This document shows, piece by piece, positions 8,625 to 18,677 of a DNA stretch of 64,000 nt (within the stretch, counting starts at the first letter, position 1; the number at the start of each line of letters is the position of its first letter). The stretch is from assembly GCA_020633315.1 (NCBI GenBank), contig JACKDV010000009.1, positions 1-64,000 on the forward strand, written 5' to 3'. Position numbers and translations under genes: made by a program. This DNA comes from Myxococcales bacterium. GTDB lineage: Bacteria > Myxococcota_A > Polyangia > Nannocystales > Nannocystaceae. A model generated the notes under the pieces. It saw only the letters and a list, made by a program, of their open reading frames with translations, was not told the DNA's origin and ran no database searches.

Positions 8625-11456
8625 ATGGGACTGAAGAACGAGCGCGAGGATTCCGGCCGCGAGGGCGAGGGGGCCGTCCTGCCCCCGCCGCCATCGGTGG
8701 CCTCGGCGGGCCTGCGTTCCGTGGGCGGAGGCTCGGACGACGACGCGGCGCGGGCCCGTGGGTCCGCGACCTCGGGGCCGGCCAAGGCCAAGATCGTGGG
8801 CAAGACCGACGGACCGCTCGAGCCCCCGGTGATCGCCAAGATCAAGAGCCCGGCCGAGATGTGGGCCTCGTCGCGGGCCAAGGACGAGGTCGAGGCGCCG
8901 GAGGGGGCGAAGGCCGAGGCGCCGAAGCTGCCCGAGCCGCCGAAGGTGGAGGCGCCGAAGGTGGAGGCGCCGAAGGCCGAGGCGCCGAAGGCCGAGGCGC
9001 CGAAGGCCGAGACCGCCGAAGGCCCGGCCGCCATGCCGCTGCCGAAGGTCCCCGAGGTCCCCGCCAAGCCCGCCTCCTCCATGCGGGCGCCGCAGGAGCG
9101 TGGCTCCTCGGAGATCTCCGGCACCACCCAGGCACGGCCCCTCGATCCCGAGGTCTACGGCGCAGGCCCGATCGCCAAGCCGCCCCGCGCGGGCATGCGT
9201 GGCCGGGCCAAGCGCAGCATCCCCGCGCCGCCGGCCATCGGCGGGCCCAAGCCGGGCAAGCCCCGGCCGCTCAAGGACATCACCCGCACCCGCGTGCGCC
9301 TCACCGACCACGGCCTGCACGATCCCCAGAGCATCGACGCCGACAGCACCGGCGTGCAGGTGCTCGAGCAGGTGCGCCTCGAGCCGGGCGAGCTGGTCAC
9401 CAGCACCCGCTACCGCATCGTGGGCTGGCTGGGCGAGGGCGGCATGGGCGTGGTCTACGAGTGCGAGCACGTCGACATCGAGCGACGGGTCGCGCTCAAG
9501 GTGCTGCGCACGGGGGTCGACCCCAACTCGCGCCGCGCCAAGATGTTCCGCGAGGAGGCCCGCGCCGTCTCGCGGGCGGGTCGCAGCGAGGACGGCCAGG
9601 TCTCCAACATCGTGGAGATCTACGACTTCGGCGAGCTGCCCGACGGCCGCATGTGGTTCGCCATGGAGCTGCTGCACGGCCGCAGCCTGGCCCGCATGCT
9701 CTCCGAGGGGCCGATGGATCCGGCCCGCCTCATCGGCGTGCTGCGCCAGCTGTGCAAGGGCCTGGGCGCGGCCCACGACGCCAACGTGATCCACCGCGAC
9801 ATCAAGCCGGGCAACGTGATGCTCGTGCGCGACCGCGGGCGCGACGACGTGGTCAAGGTGGTGGACTTCGGCGTGGCCGCGGTGCTGGCCGAGGGCGACA
9901 GCGGCGAGGTGCAGCTCGAGGGCACGCCCAACTACATGGCCCCGGAGCAGGCCACCGGCGATCGCTTCGATCACCGCCTCGACATCTACGCGGTGGGAGC
10001 GGTGGGCTTCCACATGCTGGCCGGCGGGCCCCCGTTCCAGGGCGACGACGTGTTCCAGCTGCTGCGCAAGGTGTGCACCGAGGCGCCGCCGCGCCCCTCC
10101 GAGCTCAACCCCGAGGGCGGGATCCCGACCGCGCTGGAGGACGTGATCCTCAAGTGCCTCGCCAAGGATCCCGACGATCGCTACGAGGACATGCGCGACC
10201 TCGAGGCGGCGCTGTGCGAGGCCCAGATCGCGGCCCGCCTGGTCACCGCCTGGGACGACCTGCCCCTGCCCGTGGTGGAGCCGCCGGCGCGCTACGAGGC
10301 CCTGCAGCGCAACATGCCCAAGGCCTCGGCGCCCTCGCGTCCGCGGCGGACCTGGGCGCTGGCGGTCGCGGCCGCGGTGGCCTTCGGCCTCGCCGGCTGG
10401 GGCATCGTGCGGGCGTCGCAGGGCGACGAGGCGGCGCAGGTGGACGATCGCATCGCCTCGCACGTGGCGGCAGCCCGCGACGCGGCGGCCCGGGCCCTGT
10501 ACCTGTACCCGCCGCCCGGCGAGCCGGAGGCCCGCACCGCCTACGTGGAGGTGGTGGATCTCGAGGCGATGGCCAACGAGGTGGGGGTGAGCGCGATCGA
10601 GGCCGGCAAGGCGCTGCGCGGGGAGTTCGCGGGCACCCTGGTGCGGCTGGGCGATCGCTACTGGGACCGCCCGGGCGGGCGGCCCTTCGCGGTCGACTAC
10701 TACATCGCGGCCCTGGTCTTCGATCCCTCCCAGGAGCGGGCCCGCGAGCGCGCGCCCATCACCCCGGGCGCGCTGGCCGAGCTGCAGCGCAAGGCCTCGT
10801 CGCTCGACTTCGAGGCGGCCGAGCTGAGCGCCAGCGAGCCGCTGCTGGCCCTGGCCGAGGACGACGAGCAGGAGCGGGTCCGCAAGCTGGAGGAGCTCGG
10901 CAACAAGGAGGACGAGCACGGCGTGCAGGCCGAGCTGCGGATCCAGAAGCTGCTCGAGGACGAGGGGGTCGAGGCCACCGAGGTCGCGGCGGCCAAGCCC
11001 CGCAAGCCGAGCCCCCGCAAGGAGTCGTCCTCGCGCGACGCGGCATCGTCCTCGGACGCGGTCGGCAGCGACGATGCGCCGGTGAAGGTGCGCGAGGCCA
11101 AGCGCGCCAGCGAGCTGGTCACGCAGGGGCTGGCCGCGCTGCGCTCGGGCAAGCGGGATCGGGCCGAGACCCTCTTCCACCGGGCGCTCGACCAGGATCA
11201 CCGCAGCCACCAGGCCCTCGACGGCCTGGCCCAGGTCCAGTTCGCGCGCGGTCGCTACCAAGAGGCGGTGCAGTACGGCAAGCGGGCGGTGGGCATCGCT
11301 CCCAACCGCGGTAGCTACCGCATCCACCTCGGCGACGCGTACTTCAAGGTGTTCCGCTACCAGGAGGCCCGCGCGGAGTACCGCAAGGCCGACGAGCTGG
11401 GGAACCCGGACGCCAAGGCACGCCTGCAGAAGGTCAAGTCCAAGCTCGGCCGCTGA
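8625..11456 (+). CDS. Ser/Thr protein kinase with Ala/Pro-repeat N-terminus and TPR tail
   Basis: Kinase of 943 aa. The first ~255 residues are low-complexity, including a run of EAPK repeats at about 88-130 and basic/Pro stretches. The kinase domain (about 258-535) has GEGGMG, Lys292 in ALKVL, HRDIKPGN (Asp392), DFG (Asp414) and APEQA. A single membrane helix lies at about 576-595, then a long region with Lys/Glu-rich helices and TPR-like repeats at the end (AETLFHRALDQ, YQEARAEYRKA). The ATG at 8625 is preferred over a TTG 63 bases upstream. Probably a membrane-spanning signalling kinase; ligand and substrates unknown. Confidence 0.92.
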   Translation: MGLKNEREDSGREGEGAVLPPPPSVASAGLRSVGGGSDDDAARARGSATSGPAKAKIVGKTDGPLEPPVIAKIKSPAEMWASSRAKDEVEAPEGAKAEAPKLPEPPKVEAPKVEAPKAEAPKAEAPKAETAEGPAAMPLPKVPEVPAKPASSMRAPQERGSSEISGTTQARPLDPEVYGAGPIAKPPRAGMRGRAKRSIPAPPAIGGPKPGKPRPLKDITRTRVRLTDHGLHDPQSIDADSTGVQVLEQVRLEPGELVTSTRYRIVGWLGEGGMGVVYECEHVDIERRVALKVLRTGVDPNSRRAKMFREEARAVSRAGRSEDGQVSNIVEIYDFGELPDGRMWFAMELLHGRSLARMLSEGPMDPARLIGVLRQLCKGLGAAHDANVIHRDIKPGNVMLVRDRGRDDVVKVVDFGVAAVLAEGDSGEVQLEGTPNYMAPEQATGDRFDHRLDIYAVGAVGFHMLAGGPPFQGDDVFQLLRKVCTEAPPRPSELNPEGGIPTALEDVILKCLAKDPDDRYEDMRDLEAALCEAQIAARLVTAWDDLPLPVVEPPARYEALQRNMPKASAPSRPRRTWALAVAAAVAFGLAGWGIVRASQGDEAAQVDDRIASHVAAARDAAARALYLYPPPGEPEARTAYVEVVDLEAMANEVGVSAIEAGKALRGEFAGTLVRLGDRYWDRPGGRPFAVDYYIAALVFDPSQERARERAPITPGALAELQRKASSLDFEAAELSASEPLLALAEDDEQERVRKLEELGNKEDEHGVQAELRIQKLLEDEGVEATEVAAAKPRKPSPRKESSSRDAASSSDAVGSDDAPVKVREAKRASELVTQGLAALRSGKRDRAETLFHRALDQDHRSHQALDGLAQVQFARGRYQEAVQYGKRAVGIAPNRGSYRIHLGDAYFKVFRYQEARAEYRKADELGNPDAKARLQKVKSKLGR
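8886..9012 (+). repeat. In-frame 15-base tandem repeats (EAPK coding)
   Basis: Repeats built on the unit GAGGCGCCGAAGGYS run within the kinase gene, clearest at about 8940-9006, and encode alternating VEAPK/AEAPK. They form an extended, charged Ala/Pro linker near the kinase N-terminus. Such repeats are prone to length variation by slippage. Confidence 0.85.
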
Positions 11457-11478
11457 GCGGCCACGCTCGGCGAAGGCG

Positions 11479-12456
11479 ATGGCGATGCTCACGAGCGGAG
11501 GATGGCTCCTGGCGGCGGGGATCGGGCTCGCGCCCGCCGTGCCCGAGCCCGTGGCGACCGAGGAGCCCGCGATCGAGCTGGCCGGTCCCGGGTCGACGGA
11601 GCCCGAGCCGAGCGAGCCCGAGGGCGGCGCGCTCGCGTCACCGCAGCGCCCGGCCGAGGGCGAGGGGCCGTCGTCGGGCGAGGGAGCCACGGTGCCGCCG
11701 GAGCCCGAGCCGAGCGAGCCCGAGCCGGCCGAGCCGGCCGAGCCGAGCCCCGAGCCCCCGACCACCTACGATCCCACGCTCGACCTCCCCGTGGCGTACG
11801 ACGACGAGGTGCCGCCGCGGGCTGCTTCCGACGATGACGACGCGGACGACGACGGCCTCGACCGGCGTGGCTTCTTCTTCACCCTGGGCACCGGCCTCGG
11901 CCACTGCGCGCAGGACTTCTGCTCGCCGATCCCCATGGGCGGCGTGGGGCGGCTCGAGCTCGGCGTTCGGCTCACCCGGCTCGCGCTGGTGGGCTCGGTG
12001 GTGGGTGGCGGGGGCCTGGCCGACCCCGACGAGAGCGGCGATCGAGCGATCCGCTTCCTCTCCGCGGGGGCCGGCCTGCAGTGGCTGCCCGTACGCGAGG
12101 GACGGGTCGACCCGTTCCTGGGCGCGACGATCGGCTACTCCCGCGTCGCCCGCCTGGAGGACCCCGATTCCACCCGCGATCGCCAGTACGCCTCGCGGGC
12201 GGCGGTGCGCCTCTCGGGCGGTATCGCCTGGATCCTCGGCCGTCGCGTGACCCTGGGGCCGCGCTTCGACGTGGAGCTGCCCTTCGGCGGACGATGGTGC
12301 ACCGCCTTCGCGGACGACTCCGGCAGCGAGGACGACTGCAGCTCGATCGGCGACGACATCCTCGGCCCGATCGAGGACGACCTCGACCGCAGGCGGCAGC
12401 GACGGTCGTTCCCGCGGCCGTGGGCCCTCACCCTCGATCTGCGCGTGACGATCTGA
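11479..12456 (+). CDS. Proline/glutamate-rich exported protein, barrel-like C-terminus
   Basis: Predicted exported protein of 325 aa. A short hydrophobic start (LTSGGWLLAAGIGLAPA) acts as a signal peptide. Residues about 20-130 are Glu/Pro-rich with EPEPSEPE repeats and an Asp cluster (DDDDADDD). The C-terminal ~195 residues alternate polar and hydrophobic strands (RRGFFFTLGTGLG, FLGATIGYSRVA, ALTLDLRVTI), as in small outer-membrane barrels. It follows the kinase by 22 bp and may share its transcript. A second ATG two codons in (11485) is an equally possible start. The family is not recognised. Confidence 0.72.
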   Translation: MAMLTSGGWLLAAGIGLAPAVPEPVATEEPAIELAGPGSTEPEPSEPEGGALASPQRPAEGEGPSSGEGATVPPEPEPSEPEPAEPAEPSPEPPTTYDPTLDLPVAYDDEVPPRAASDDDDADDDGLDRRGFFFTLGTGLGHCAQDFCSPIPMGGVGRLELGVRLTRLALVGSVVGGGGLADPDESGDRAIRFLSAGAGLQWLPVREGRVDPFLGATIGYSRVARLEDPDSTRDRQYASRAAVRLSGGIAWILGRRVTLGPRFDVELPFGGRWCTAFADDSGSEDDCSSIGDDILGPIEDDLDRRRQRRSFPRPWALTLDLRVTI

Positions 12457-12504
12457 GCCCAGTCGGGGCTGGCCGCGACGCCCCGGGCGGGTCATGCTGG
12501 AGGC

Positions 12505-13215
12505 ATGCCGGATGGCTCGGTGGCCTCCTCCCGAGGGCCCGCGCCCCTCGCCGAGGGCGCGGATGCACGCGTGTGGCGGGCCCGGGACAAGGCCAGCGAT
12601 CCCTCGTTCTCGCTCGCCCGTCACCTGAGCCAGACCCTCGGCATCGCGATCGCGATCGGAGCGCTGGGCCTGTGGCTCGCGTGGGGCTCGAGCCCGCTGG
12701 CGTGGCTGGCCGTGCCGGGCTTCTGGCTGGTGGCCAACGTCTTCGAGTGGGCCACCCACCGCTATCCCATGCACCGCCCGCTGTTTCCCCGGGTGCTCTA
12801 CCTCAAGCACGCCATCGCCCACCACCGCGCGTTCGCGGGCGAGCACCAGGAGATCCGCGCCCGCCACGAGCTGTCGGCGGTGATGATGCCCTGGTACACG
12901 CTCATCATCATCTTCGTGGGCGCCTCGCCCATCGCGGTGGCGGTGGGGCTGGCGGGGGGCCCCGCGCTGGCCGGGGTGTTCCTCGTGTCGGCGGTGGCCT
13001 ACTTCCTCGTCTACGAGCTCATCCACACCCTGCACCACCTGCCCGGCGTGGTGCTGCGTCGCTCGTGGCTGGGGCGCCGTCGCGGGGTGGCGGCGCTGCG
13101 GGCCCACCACCACCTGCACCACCAGCTCGCGCGCATGAACGAGGTGAACTTCAACGTCACCTTCCCCCTCGCCGACCGGCTGCTGGGCACCTACGAGCGC
13201 AGCTCCCGAGGCTGA
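12505..13215 (+). CDS. Fatty acid hydroxylase / sterol desaturase superfamily protein
   Basis: Membrane di-iron hydroxylase family protein of 236 aa. His-box motifs are visible: HRYPMH (His85, His90), KHAIAHH (His102, His106, His107), a LHHLPG segment and an HHHLHHQ cluster near residues 200-208. Two hydrophobic pairs (about 43-80 and 125-170) provide the membrane segments. The expected reaction is O2-dependent hydroxylation or desaturation of a lipid, but the substrate cannot be told from sequence. The ATG at 12505 has a CTGGAGG ribosome site. The N-terminal ~35 residues are polar and unlike the core family. Confidence 0.85.
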   Translation: MPDGSVASSRGPAPLAEGADARVWRARDKASDPSFSLARHLSQTLGIAIAIGALGLWLAWGSSPLAWLAVPGFWLVANVFEWATHRYPMHRPLFPRVLYLKHAIAHHRAFAGEHQEIRARHELSAVMMPWYTLIIIFVGASPIAVAVGLAGGPALAGVFLVSAVAYFLVYELIHTLHHLPGVVLRRSWLGRRRGVAALRAHHHLHHQLARMNEVNFNVTFPLADRLLGTYERSSRG

Positions 13216-13260
13216 GCGGGGGATCTCCGAGCGGCGCTCCCGATCCCGAGCGGTGCTCGC

Positions 13261-15034
13261 TCAGGCGGCCGAGTCGCGGTCGCCCCCGCCCGATCGATCC
13301 TTCGCGGACGGGCGGGGCATCACCCGCTCGAGGGCCTCCACCAGCTCGCGCCGCCGCACCGGCTTGCGGAGCACGGCCACGTCGTGGTCGCGGATGAACT
13401 CCTGGGACTGGGCCTCGAACACCCCGCCGGTGAGGAACAGCAGCCGCGGCAGCAGCTCGGGGTGCGAGCGCTCGAGCTTCCGGTAGAAGTCGATGCCGCT
13501 CTCGTCGGGCATCATCACATCGCAGATGATGGCGTCGAAGCTGGGGTCGCGCTCGATCTCGGCGAGGGCCTGGGGCACGTGGGCGGCCGCCACCACCTGG
13601 CCCGGCAGCGCGCGGGCCAGGCCCTGGCGCACGGGATCGTCGTCGTCGATGAGCAGGATCCGCCGCGTGCGGGGCAGGGGGATCTCGTTGCTCGGTCGCG
13701 AGGGCGGCAACAGCTCGCGCTCGCTCAGCGGGAGCTGGATGCGGACCCGGGTGCCCAGGCCCGGGGTGCTGTCGATGGTGATCCGGCCGCCGTAGCCCTG
13801 CACGATCGCGTTGCTGATGCTCAGGCCCAGGCCCGTGCCGCGCCCCACGTCCTTGGTGGTGAAGAACGGCTCGACCACCCGCGCCAGCACCTCGGGGGGG
13901 ATCCCCCGGCCGGTGTCGGTCACCTCCACCAGCGCCGCGTCACCCTCGCTCCACATCCGCACGCGGATCTCGTGGTCGTTGCGGTGGCCCGAGGGGATCG
14001 CCTGGGCGGCGTTGATCAGCACGTTGAGGAACACCTGGGTGAGCCGACCGGTGTCGGCGAGCACCACCGGGTCGGCCTCGAAGCGGCGGACCACCTTGCT
14101 GCGGTGTCGCAGCTGGTTGTGGGCGATCCGCAGCGCGGCCTCCAGGCTGGTGCGCAGCAGCACCGAGCGCGGCAGGTCGTCCTCCTGGCGCCCGTGGGCG
14201 CTGAGCTGCGCCACCACCTCGGCGATGCGCCGCGAGCCGTCGGCCGCGTCGTGCAGCGCGTCGAGCACGGGCTGCCACCGCGCCCGGTCGTCCTCGCTCA
14301 GCTCGGCGATCGCATAGTCGATGTTGGTGGTGATGTAGGCGAGCGGGTTGTTCACCTCGTGCGCCACGCCGACCGCGAGCTGCCCCACCATGGCGAGCTG
14401 CTCGGTGCGCTGGAGCTGCTGGGCCTGCTGCGATTGCAGGCGCCGGCGCTCGGCGTCCTCGGCCTGCCCGATCGCCTCGTCCTGGATGAGCACCGCGGTG
14501 TGGGCCAGGGCGGTGAGCACCACGATCACCAGGATGGGCGCGAGGAAGTCCACCGCGATCCGCCCCCCCTCCGGCATGGTGTCGCGCAGCTCGAGTCCCA
14601 GCGCCCGGGGCACGAGCCCCAGGCCGAGCACGGAGACGAGCGTCAGCACGGCCCACACGAGCACCGCCCGTCGCTCGCGGAACAGGTAGGCGGCGAGGGC
14701 CGGCACCAGCGACAGGGTGATGGGGATCTGCGAGCGCAGGCCGCCGCGGTAGAGGCAGCGCCGCGAACACCAGCGAGACCATGAGGTGGCCGGAGCGCAG
14801 CAGCGAGCGGTGGTCGCTCTGCAGCAGCGGCAGCACGAAGGCGACCAGCGCCACCATCGAGAACGCGATGGCCACCGGCCACGCGCCCACCCGGAGCTGG
14901 TTGGCGAGCAGGACCAGGCTGGTCGAGCCCACCGTGATGCAGGTGACCGCCAGCGAGCGGCCCCTCCAGGCCAGCTCGTGATCTCCGGTCGGATCGAGGC
15001 CGGCCCGGAGGTACCGTCGAACCCACCGACGCAC
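13261..15034 (-). pseudogene. Hybrid sensor histidine kinase, one apparent frameshift
   Basis: The N-terminal membrane part (GTG at 15034, hydrophobic helices) and the rest of the protein lie in two different frames that switch near 14760; a single inserted base at a CTGCCTCTA run would explain it. Downstream of the switch come two more membrane helices, a HisKA segment (VGVAHEVNNPL, phospho-acceptor His), an HATPase domain with GRGIP and GTGLGLSI, and a C-terminal receiver domain with IDDDDP and ICDVMMP (phospho-acceptor Asp). Without the shift the protein would be about 590 aa. Whether this is a real mutation, programmed shifting or a sequencing error cannot be told here. The catalytic domains themselves look intact. 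Confidence 0.8.
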
Positions 15035-15073
15035 GTGGGCCCCATGGTACCGCGGGCTCGACGGGCGATGGCG

Positions 15074-16228
15074 CTACTTTCCGCCCGTGACCTTGCGAAC
15101 CGCCGCGATGATGCGGTCGACCTCGGCGTCGGTCACCTTGGGCGACAGCGGCAGCGATACCGTCCTCGAGCCGATGTGGGACGCATTGGGGAAGTGCTCG
15201 TCGGCAAGGCCGAAGCGCTCGCGGTAGTAGGGATGCCGGTGGAGCGGGGCGTAGTGGATGCCCGTACCCACCCCTTCTCGATGCAGGCCGTCGCGGAAGC
15301 CGTCGCGGTCCACGGGGGCCTCGTCGTCCACGAGCAGGGTGTACAGGTGCCGCGCGTGGCGGGTCTCGGGCTCCACCGGCGCCGGCGTGGTGACCGGGAG
15401 ATCGGCGAAGCCCTCGTCGTAGCGCGCCCAGATCTCGTCGCGACGCGGCAGCCACTCCTCCACGTGCCGCAGCTGCACCAGCCCGATCGACGAGGCGATG
15501 TCGGTGAGGTTGTACTTGTAGCCGGGGACCACCACCTCGTAGTGCTTGGGCGCGGCGTCGCTGTAGCGCGACCAGGCGTCGGCCGACAGACCGTGCAGCG
15601 AGAGCACCCGCGCCTTGCGGGCCGTCTCCTCGTCGTTGGTCAGCAGCATCCCGCCCTCGGCGGTGGTGATGTTCTTGGTGACGTAGAAGCTCAGGCAGGA
15701 GGTGGTGCCGCCCATGCGCCCCACGGGGCGGCCCTTGTAGCGGGTCTCGAGGGCGTGGGCCGCGTCCTCGATCACCAGCAGGTCGTGCTTGCGCGCGACC
15801 GCGAGGATCTCGTCGACCGCGATGGCCCGGCCCGCGAAGTGCACCGGCAGGATCGCCTTGGTGCGCTCGGTGATCGCCGCCTCGATGCCGGCGGGATCGA
15901 GGTTGAGCGAGCTGCGATCGCAATCCACGAACACCGGCGTGGCGCCGGTGTGCACGATGGAGTTGGCGGTGGCCGCGAAGGTCATCGGCGTGGTGATCAC
16001 CTCGTCGCCGGGGCCGATGCCCAGGGCGAGCAGCGACAGGTGCAGCGCCGCCGTGCACGAGGAGACGGCGATCGCGTGCTCGGCCCCGGTGTACTCGGCG
16101 ATGGCCTTCTCGAACTCCTTGGTCCGCGGCCCGGTGCCGAGCCAGCAGCTGCGAAGCACCTCGGTGACGGCCTCGATCTCCTCCGGTCCGATGACCGGGC
16201 TCCCGAACACGATGAAGTCGTTGGACAT
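15074..16228 (-). CDS. DegT/DnrJ/EryC1/StrS-family PLP aminotransferase
   Basis: PLP-dependent sugar aminotransferase family protein, 384 aa. Diagnostic features are GTGPRTKEFE near the N-terminus, SSCTAALHLSL (phosphate binding), VIEDAAHALE (Asp to the pyridine nitrogen) and the Schiff-base lysine in SFYVTKN (Lys185). The typical C-terminal GIHYAPLHRHPYY substrate segment is present. These enzymes transaminate nucleotide-linked keto-sugars for O-antigen or secondary glycans. The usual sugar-biosynthesis partners are absent nearby, so the pathway is open. The start at MSNDF (16228) is preferred to an upstream TTG. Confidence 0.92.
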   Translation of the reverse strand: MSNDFIVFGSPVIGPEEIEAVTEVLRSCWLGTGPRTKEFEKAIAEYTGAEHAIAVSSCTAALHLSLLALGIGPGDEVITTPMTFAATANSIVHTGATPVFVDCDRSSLNLDPAGIEAAITERTKAILPVHFAGRAIAVDEILAVARKHDLLVIEDAAHALETRYKGRPVGRMGGTTSCLSFYVTKNITTAEGGMLLTNDEETARKARVLSLHGLSADAWSRYSDAAPKHYEVVVPGYKYNLTDIASSIGLVQLRHVEEWLPRRDEIWARYDEGFADLPVTTPAPVEPETRHARHLYTLLVDDEAPVDRDGFRDGLHREGVGTGIHYAPLHRHPYYRERFGLADEHFPNASHIGSRTVSLPLSPKVTDAEVDRIIAAVRKVTGGK

Positions 16229-16441
16229 GTGAGCGGTGATCCTCAATGGTGGGCCGACGCCGCCCCTGCGGACTCCGCCCGGATCTCCGGGATATCACCA
16301 GGGCCCGCCCGGGGGCCAGCCCCGAGTGGGGGGCCATGCGGGGCGGCGGAGCCCCGGACGGGTGAGGGGGCTCGCGACGGCCGGTCGCGCCGTGGCCGAG
16401 CGACGCGCCGGTGGCGGTTTCGAGCGTGCTAGGAATGCCCC

Positions 16442-17320
16442 GTGCCCCGGGCCCAGGTCGGAGACATCGAGCTGTCCTACGAGTCGATGGGCGAAGGTCC
16501 CACCGTGCTGCTGGTGATGGGCCTGGGCGCCCAGCTGGTGCTGTGGCCCGACGACTTCTGCCGGGACCTGGTGGCGCGTGGCTTTCGGGTGGTGCGCTTC
16601 GACAACCGTGACGTCGGCGAGTCCTCCCGCCTCGACCAGCTGCCGGTCCCCGACCCGCGCTCGCAGATCGCACGCTGGCTGCTGGGGCTGCCGGTGCGCG
16701 CCCCCTACGGCCTGGGCGACATGGCGGACGACGCGGCCGGGCTGCTCGACGCGCTGGAGGTGGAGCGCGCCCACGTGATGGGGATGTCGATGGGGGGGAT
16801 GATCGCGCAGCTCGTGGCGATCCGGCACCCTCGTCGCGTGCTCTCGCTGACCTCGATCATGTCCAACGCGGGGGATCGCCTGTCGTCGATCTCGCGGCCG
16901 CGGGCGCTGCGGGCCCTGTTCCGGCCGCTGCCGCGCACCCGCGAGCAGGCCGAGCTCGGCGCCCTGCAGCTGTTCCGGGTGATCGGCAGCCCCGGCTTCC
17001 CCTTCGACGAGGCCGGCATCCGCGACCGAGCCGGGCGCTCGTTCGAGCGCGGCACCTCGCCCCGCGGCTTCATGCGCCAGATGGCGGCGGTGCTGGCCGG
17101 CCACGATCGCCGCGTCGCGCTGCGACGGCTGCGGGTGCCCGCGCTGGTGGTGCACGGCAAGGCCGATCCGCTGGTGCCCCCGCGCGGCGGGGTGCGGACC
17201 GCCCGGGCCCTGCCGCGCTCGGAGCTGCTGATGATCGACGGCATGGGGCACGACCTGCCGCGCGGCGCCTGGCCGCGGATCCTCGGTGCCTTCGAGCGGG
17301 TCGCGAGGACGGCCCGATGA
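16442..17320 (+). CDS. Alpha/beta hydrolase
   Basis: Soluble alpha/beta-hydrolase fold protein of 292 aa. The nucleophile elbow GMSMGG (Ser116), the acid HGKADPLV (Asp242) and the histidine MGHDLP (His270) make a plausible triad, and an MGLGAQ segment supplies the oxyanion loop. The GTG at 16442 gives the usual short lead. It resembles esterase/lipase or peptidase-type family members, but no substrate can be assigned. Its last codons overlap the start of the following lipoprotein gene in an ATGA, so the two are translationally coupled. Confidence 0.88.
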   Translation: MPRAQVGDIELSYESMGEGPTVLLVMGLGAQLVLWPDDFCRDLVARGFRVVRFDNRDVGESSRLDQLPVPDPRSQIARWLLGLPVRAPYGLGDMADDAAGLLDALEVERAHVMGMSMGGMIAQLVAIRHPRRVLSLTSIMSNAGDRLSSISRPRALRALFRPLPRTREQAELGALQLFRVIGSPGFPFDEAGIRDRAGRSFERGTSPRGFMRQMAAVLAGHDRRVALRRLRVPALVVHGKADPLVPPRGGVRTARALPRSELLMIDGMGHDLPRGAWPRILGAFERVARTAR

Positions 17321-18669
17321 GCCCGCGCGGGCTCGCACGGGTCCTCGGCGGGCTGGCCGGGAGCGGGCTGGTCCTGGGGTGTCGAGCGACGCCCGCGGCC
17401 GCCGAAGTGGAAGCGCCGCTTCCGGAGCCGCCGCCCGAGCTCTCGGCGGCGAGGCCCGATGCACCATCCCCGCCCTCGCCGACGAGCCGGGAGCCCGATC
17501 CCGAGCCGGTGAGCTCGTGGCTCGAGCCCTCGGCTCCGCGCCCCGAGCCGCCGCCGGCCCCCGCCGTGGTCCCGGTGGAGCGGCCCTTCCGCGCCAAGGC
17601 GGTGCTGGTGCCCCTGCCGGTCGAGAGCGGCTCTGCCGTGCTGTTCACCGACGAGCGGGCCCGCGTGCGTCGACACGCGGCGCGCTCCCTCGCGGCGCGC
17701 GGCCTCGCGGTGGCGTCCATCGATCAGCTCGAGCGGATCGAGCGGGGCGCGGCCGAGGGACGCCTGGTGCTCGAGGACGATCGGCGCTGCCGCGCTGCTC
17801 TCACGCCGCGCGAGCTCCGGGCGCGCTACCTCGAGGGGATGCCCGCGGTGTGGCTGGTGGCCGAGTGCTGGGATCACTGCGAGCTCCAAGCGTCGATCGG
17901 GGAGGGCGTGCCCAAGGCCCAGCAGGGCACCTACACGAGCGGGCCCATCCCGCGGCCGCACGATCCTCGCTCGTGGGAGAAGGTCCGGCTGCGTCGCGCC
18001 CACTCGGTCATGGGCGGCGTGGTCGGTGACATCATCGGCAGCTCCCATCCGCCCCCGATCGTGCTCGGGTACCCGGTGTCGATCGGGCCGTGGGGCTCGA
18101 GCCCTCCCGACGGCAGCCGCCTGGCCCAGGTCGGGCTCGTCGGCTGTGCGCACCCCGATCCGCTGCCGCAGATCGTCTACGAGATGCGGCTGGCGGTGGC
18201 CACCGACGGCAGCATCGAGCGCTGCGAGGTCACCACCGAGCACGTGCGGGCGCGGGCGGCCGAGGCCGAGTGCCTGTGCCAGGGCGTCCGAGAGCTGCGC
18301 TACGAGCCCGGCGCGGAGGGCCGGCGCCTGCGGGTGACGGCCACCGACAACGGCGTGGGTGGCTTCACCCGCTTCGAGCTCGCGCCGGTGCAGCCGGGCA
18401 CCGAGCCGTGGATCGAGCGCCTGCGCGAGGCCGGCGTGCTGCCCACCTGCGTGGCCGAGGGCGAGCCCGCCGAGGACTTCGAGGCCACGGTGGTGCTCGG
18501 CCTGCACCCCGACGGCGAGGTCCACGACGTGCGGGTGTACGGCGAGATCGACACCGCCGAGGAGATCCGCTTCTCCCAGTGTCTGGTCCGCGAGCTGCCC
18601 CTGGTGCCGCTGCCCTGCGCCCCGCCGGGGGTCGATGCGCTGCACGTCGGGATCGTGCCGCGCCCCTGA
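17317..18669 (+). CDS. Predicted lipoprotein coupled to the hydrolase gene
   Basis: Lipoprotein of 450 aa whose start overlaps the hydrolase stop. Its signal peptide ends LVLGC (lipid-Cys22). A Pro/Glu/Ser-rich spacer (about 25-100) leads to a globular region with several Cys (DDRRCRAAL, ECWDHCEL). Two related segments follow (YEMRLAVATDGSIERCEV and TVVLGLHPDGEVHDVRVYG), which look like internal repeats of a small TonB-C or AgmX-type domain. No enzymatic motif is seen. Surface or periplasmic location is inferred; function is unknown. Confidence 0.8.
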   Translation: MSPRGLARVLGGLAGSGLVLGCRATPAAAEVEAPLPEPPPELSAARPDAPSPPSPTSREPDPEPVSSWLEPSAPRPEPPPAPAVVPVERPFRAKAVLVPLPVESGSAVLFTDERARVRRHAARSLAARGLAVASIDQLERIERGAAEGRLVLEDDRRCRAALTPRELRARYLEGMPAVWLVAECWDHCELQASIGEGVPKAQQGTYTSGPIPRPHDPRSWEKVRLRRAHSVMGGVVGDIIGSSHPPPIVLGYPVSIGPWGSSPPDGSRLAQVGLVGCAHPDPLPQIVYEMRLAVATDGSIERCEVTTEHVRARAAEAECLCQGVRELRYEPGAEGRRLRVTATDNGVGGFTRFELAPVQPGTEPWIERLREAGVLPTCVAEGEPAEDFEATVVLGLHPDGEVHDVRVYGEIDTAEEIRFSQCLVRELPLVPLPCAPPGVDALHVGIVPRP

Positions 18670-18677
18670 GCCCGAGC

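Noticed and set aside
8886..9012. Tandem repeats as a possible CRISPR array
   Set aside because: Repeats are contiguous, in frame and encode EAPK; there are no spacers and no cas genes.
8511..11765. 1084-residue minus-strand frame across the second kinase
   Set aside because: It mirrors the kinase coding sequence and is His/Leu/Gly-rich without any domain; the plus-strand kinase has full motifs.
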